A program made the translations under genes and the position numbers. From Symbiodinium natans (Eukaryota; Sar; Dinophyceae; Suessiales; Symbiodiniaceae): a DNA stretch of 48,886 nucleotides. The stretch covers positions 1,337,403-1,386,288 of the forward strand of contig CAJNDS010002313.1 of NCBI GenBank assembly GCA_905221605.1, in the 5' to 3' direction. Below, in pieces: positions 45,426-48,886 of this stretch; the stretch's first letter is position 1; the number at the start of each line of letters is the position of its first letter. Under the pieces are notes generated by a model. It did no database searches. It saw only the letters and a list, made by a program, of their open reading frames with translations, and was not told where the DNA came from.

Positions 45426-47310
45426 CCCAAAAGAGTTAAATCGCAAGCCCTGGTCCTTAAGATTTTGGGTCTAATTTTTGCTCCAAAGAGTCAAATCGCA
45501 AGCCCTGGTCCCTAAGATTTGGGGCCCAGTTTTTGCTCCAAAGAGTCAAATCGCAAGCCCTGGTCCTTAAGATTTTGGGCGCATTTTTTGCTCCAAAGAG
45601 TAGCATCGCAAGCCCTGGTCCCTAAGATTTTGGGACCAGTTTTTGCTCCAAAATGTCAAATCGCAAGCCCTGGTCCCTGAGAGTTTGGGTTCATGTTTTG
45701 CTTAAAAGAGTCAAATCGCAAGCCCTGGTCCATGAGAGTTTGGGTTCATGTTTTGCCCAAAAGAGTTAAATCGCAAGCCCTGGTCCTTAAGATTTTGGGT
45801 TTAATTTTTGCTCCAAAGAGTTAAATCGCAAGCCCTGGTCCCTAACAATTTGGGGCCTAGTTTTTGCTCCAAAGAGTCAAATCGCAAGCCCTGGTCCTTA
45901 AGATTTTGGGCGCATTTTTTGCTCCAAAAAGTAGCATCGCAAGCCCTGGTCCCTAAGATTTTGGGACCAGTTTTTGCTCTAAAATGTCAAATCGCAAGCC
46001 CTGGTCCCTGAGAGTTTGGGTTCATGTTTTGCTTAAAAGAGTCAAATCGCAAGCCCTGGTCCATGAGAGTTTGGGTTCATGTTTTGCCCAAAAGAGTCAA
46101 ATCGCAAGCCCTGGTCCTTAAGATTTTGGGTCTAATTTTTGCTCCAAAGAGTTAAATCGCAAGCCCTGGTCCCTAACAATTTGGGGCTTAGTTTTTGCTC
46201 CAAAGAGTCAAATCGCAAGCCCTGGTCCTTAAGATTTTGGGCGCATTTTTTGCTCCAAAAAGTAGCATCGCAAGCCCTGGTCCCTGAGAGTTTGGGTTCA
46301 TGTTTTGCTTAAAAGAGTCAAATCGCAAGCCCTGGTCCATGAGAGTTTGGGTTCATGTTTTGCCATGAAGAGTTAAATCGCAAGCCCTGGTCCTTAAGAT
46401 TTTGGGTCTAATTTTTGCTCCAAAGAGTTAAATCGCAAGCCCTGGTCCCTAACAATTTGGGGCCTAGTTTTTGCTCCAAAGAGTCAAATCGCAAGCCCTG
46501 GTCCTTAAGATTTTGGGCGCATTTTTTGCTCCAAAAAGTAGCATCGCAAGCCCTGGTCCCTAAGATTTTGGGACCAGTTTTTGCTCTAAAATGTCAAATC
46601 GCAAGCCCTGGTCCCTGAGAGTTTGGGTTCATGTTTTGCTTAAAAGAGTCAAATCGCAAGCCCTGGTCCATGAGAGTTTGGGTTCATGTTTTGCCCAAAA
46701 GAGTTAAATCGCAAGCCCTGGTCCTTAAGATTTTGGGTTAATTTTTGCTCCAAAGAGTTAAATCGCAAGCCCTGGTCCCTAACAATTTGGGGCCTAGTTT
46801 TTGCTCCAAAGAGTCAAATCGCAAGCCCTGGTCCTTAAGATTTTGGGCGCATTTTTTGCTCCAAAAAGTAGCATCGCAAGCCCTGGTCCCTAAGATTTTG
46901 GGACCAGTTTTTGCTCCAAAATGTCAAATCGCAAGCCCTGGTCCCTGAGAGTTTGGGTTCATGTTTTGCTTAAAAGAGTCAAATCGCAAGCCCTGGTCCA
47001 TGAGAGTTTGGGTTCATGTTTTGCCCAAAAGAGTTAAATCGCAAGCCCTGGTCCTTAAGATTTTGGGTCTAACTTTTGCTCCAAAGAGTTAAATCGCAAG
47101 CCCTGGTCCCTAACAATTTGGGGCCTAGTTTTTGCTCCAAAGAGTCAAATCGCAAGCCCTGGTCCTTAAGATTTTGGGTCTAATTTTTGCTCCAAAGAGT
47201 TAAATCGCAAGCCCTGGTCCCTAACAATTTGGGGCCTAGTTTTTGCTCCAAAGAGTCAAATCGCAAGCCCTGGTCCTTAAGATTTTGGGCGCATTTTTGC
47301 TCCAAAGAGT
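45425..47310 (+). repeat. 55-base satellite in 330-base six-monomer higher-order repeats
   Basis: AAATCGCAAGCCCTGGTCC marks each monomer. Six monomer types differ in the spacer, for example a TTTTGGGTCTAATTTTTGC, b CAATTTGGGGCCTAGTTT, c TTTTGGGCGCATTTTTTGC, d TTTTGGGACCAGTTTTTGC, e GAGAGTTTGGGTTCATG with CTTAAAAG, f the same with CCCAAAAG. The order a-b-c-d-e-f repeats: two full units from about 45436, one lacking d (near 46270), two more full units, then partial a-b and a-b-c. Open frames of 67 codons recur 330 or 607 bases apart because of this. Confidence 0.96.
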
Positions 47311-47816
47311 GGCCAAATTTTGCCCGGAAGCTGCCCGGCAAAATTTGGCCAAATCGAGCCGCGATAGTTTAAAAATCTCGGGCCTTCAGAAAGGCGCGGC
47401 TCGATTTGGCCAAATTTTGCCCGGAGGCTGCCCGGCAAACTTTGGCCAAATCGAGCCGCGCATTTCTCATCGCGTTCGACGAGCAGCCCGATTTGGCCAA
47501 ATTTTGCCCGCAGACTGCCCGGCAAAATCTGGCCAAATCGAGCCGTGCCTTTCTGGAGGCCCGAAATTATTTAAACTATCGCGGCTCGGTTTGGCCAAAT
47601 TTTGCCGGGAAGTCTGCGGGCAAAATTTGGCCAAATCGGGCTGCTCGTCGTACGCGCTGAGAAATGCGCGGCTCGGTTTGGCCAAATTTTGCCGGGCAGC
47701 CTCCGGGCAAAATTTGGCCAAATCGAGCCGCGCATTTCTCATGGCATACGAAGAGCAGCCCGATTTGGCCAAATTTTGCCCGCAGGCTGCCCGGCAAAAT
47801 TTGGCCAAATCGAGCC
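47311..47816. repeat. Nested palindromic block inside the 55-base satellite
   Basis: Six copies of a palindrome TTTGGCCAAATTTTGCC-CGG..CTGC-CCGGCAAAATTTGG at about 47311, 47403, 47491, 47587, 47673 and 47762, about 90 bases apart. The linkers are of two types and occur in both orientations: L1 (GTTTAAAAATCTCGGGCC) at 47366 and inverted at 47555; L2 (GCATTTCTCATCGCG) at 47459, inverted at 47645, and forward again at 47731. The satellite resumes at 47815 where CCAAATCGAGCCCTGG joins the palindrome to a monomer. Confidence 0.93.
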
Positions 47817-48110
47817 CTGGTCCCTAAGATTTGGGGCACAGTTTTTGCTCCAAAGAGTCAAATCGCAAGCCCTGGTCCTGAAGATTTTGGGCGAGTTTTT
47901 TACTCCAAAGAGTAGCATCGCAAGCCCTGGTCCCTAAGAGTTTGGGCCCAGTTTTTGCTCCAAAAGGTCAAATCGGAAGCCCTGGTCCCTATGATTTGGG
48001 GTCCAGTTTTTGCCCAGAATAGTTAAACCGCAAGCTTTGGTCCTTAAGTTTTTAAGCTCTTTTTTTGCTGCAAGGATTCAAATCACAAGCCATGGTCCTT
48101 AAGATTTCGG
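47815..48110 (+). repeat. Diverged edge of the 55-base satellite, about 6 monomers
   Basis: Monomers resume with type b, then c- and d-like types, and become increasingly diverged (ACCGCAAGCTTTGG, ATCACAAGCCATGG) towards 48110. This is the decay expected at a satellite border. Confidence 0.92.
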
Positions 48111-48263
48111 AGCTCAACGCTTCATCATTCTACTCACTAGTCTTATGTCATCGTCCCGCACACCTACCTGCACACTGCCTCTACTCCATATTGTAGCACA
48201 CAATCGCTTGATATTACACCCCCCTATTCGCGCGCCTCTCTCTTAAGGTGAAGCTGCGAATTA
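48111..48263. other. Short spacer, nothing recognised
   Basis: About 150 bases of mixed sequence between two satellites, with no repeat or frame of note. Confidence 0.6.
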
Positions 48264-48690
48264 AAAGTTATCATAATTATGATAACTCAGGGGTGGGACC
48301 CTAAGGAATTATCATAATTATGATAACTCCAGTTGGTGACTCTAAAGTTATCATAATTATGATAACTCAGGTTTGGGAACCTAAAGTTATCATAATTATG
48401 ATAACTCAGGTTTGGGAACCTAAGGTTATCATAATTATGATAACTCAGGTTTGGGAACCTAAGGTTATCATAATTATGATAACTCAGGTTTGGGAACCTA
48501 AAGTTATCATAATTATGATAACTCAGGCTTGGGAACCTAAGGTTATCATAATCATGATAACTCAGACTGGGGACCTTAAAGCTATCATAATTATGATGAC
48601 TCAGGTTTGGGAACCTAAAGTTATCATAATCATGATAACTCAGGTTTGGGAACCTAAAGTTATCATAATTATGATAACTCAGATTATGGA
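48264..48690. repeat. 39-base palindromic satellite, 11 units
   Basis: GTTATCATAATTATGATAAC is a perfect 20-base palindrome and recurs at 48267, 48308, 48347, 48386, 48425, 48464, 48503, 48542, 48581, 48620 and 48659: exactly 39 bases apart from 48308 onward. The spacer CTCAGGTTTGGGAACCTAAA holds a second small palindrome (AGGTT/AACCT). Since 39 is a multiple of three, a 143-codon frame (48320-48751) stays open with a 13-residue repeat; it is not a credible gene. Confidence 0.97.
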
Positions 48691-48886
48691 CACTTTAATT
48701 AATTTAATTAATCTAACTAATTCGATTAATTCAATTAATCCAATTAATTGAATTAATTGAATTAATTGAATTAATTGAATTAGCGAAAGAGGTTTTTCGA
48801 ATTCAATTAATTCAATTAATTCAATTAATTCAATTATGTGGGGTTCCCTAATCGAGATCCGGATTTGAATTAATTCAATTAATTCA
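48691..48886. repeat. AATTAATTG array forming a large inverted repeat
   Basis: AATTAATTG units on the left (about 48738-48781) are mirrored by CAATTAATT units on the right (48799-48835) around the loop GCGAAAGAGGTTTTTCG, itself a hairpin (CGAAA/TTTCG). A second CAATTAATT run begins at 48867 and continues off the right edge. Confidence 0.95.

Noticed and set aside
45808-46948. Three copies of a 67-codon frame, nearly identical
   Set aside because: They recur at multiples of the 55-base satellite unit (607 and 330 bases) and are a by-product of higher-order repeats, not a gene family.
48264-48690. CRISPR-like regular repeat
   Set aside because: The spacers between palindromes are themselves near-identical, so this is a plain tandem satellite. 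The context is eukaryotic.
48320-48751. 143-codon frame with a 13-residue repeat
   Set aside because: It exists because the 39-base satellite unit is a multiple of three and lacks a stop in this phase. The tail translates AATTAATT simple repeat.

Overview
This is nuclear-type eukaryotic DNA that is almost free of genes and dominated by repeats. The plant-type telomere heptamer TTTAGGG (or its complement CCCTAAA) occurs as more than a hundred separate blocks, in both orientations, from base 1 to about 39,900. A last degenerate trace lies near 43,590. The blocks are interstitial: they alternate with short islands of ordinary-looking DNA, so this is not a terminal telomere. TTTAGGG is known from land plants, many green algae, cryptophytes and dinoflagellates. 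The dispersed heptamer, the many tiny foldback elements and the lack of recognisable genes make me think of a large-genome protist alga, possibly a dinoflagellate. That is inference; no marker gene fixes the taxon.

Region 1 (1-39,900) is a mosaic. Telomere-like blocks range from 2 to about 24 units, and many are homogenised into local variants (TTTTAGGG, TTTAGGGG, TTTAGAGG, TTCAGGG, CCCAAAA, GCCTAAA and GGCTAAA). Between them lie islands of 100-600 bases. Many islands hold 60-220 base inverted-repeat elements that look like non-autonomous DNA transposons (MITE-like). I sorted these by eye into families MF-A to MF-L. In three places a telomere-like block lies inside another repeat: an MF-G element at 5653-5955, an MF-B element at 22552-22735, and a 15-base minisatellite at 33755-34023. 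This suggests that the blocks arrive or expand in place. Simple repeats are scattered throughout, including AT tracts, (TATG)n, (GT)n, joined poly-T/poly-G tracts and a 180-base G tract.

Region 2 (about 39,900-48,886) is a run of satellite arrays: a tandem array of 0.83-0.94 kb units rich in GAGAGA (39,945-43,200); AT-rich DNA with short repeats (43,200-44,535); an 83-84 base doubly palindromic tandem repeat (44,535-44,850); a 55-base satellite in 110-base dimers (44,855-45,425); a related 55-base satellite in 330-base six-monomer higher-order repeats (45,425-47,310 and 47,815-48,110); a nested palindromic block inserted in that satellite (47,311-47,816); a 39-base palindromic satellite (48,264-48,690); and a large AATTAATTG inverted repeat (48,690-48,886). 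Monomers, higher-order repeats and decayed edge monomers are the layout expected of a centromeric or subtelomeric satellite domain.

Genes: I recognise none. A few islands hold open frames with protein-like composition (best: 36,151-36,429 and 1,408-1,830, minus strand). They are listed with low confidence. Most other open frames are translations of repeats. I found no rRNA, convincing tRNA, CRISPR array, bacterial-type operon or promoter.
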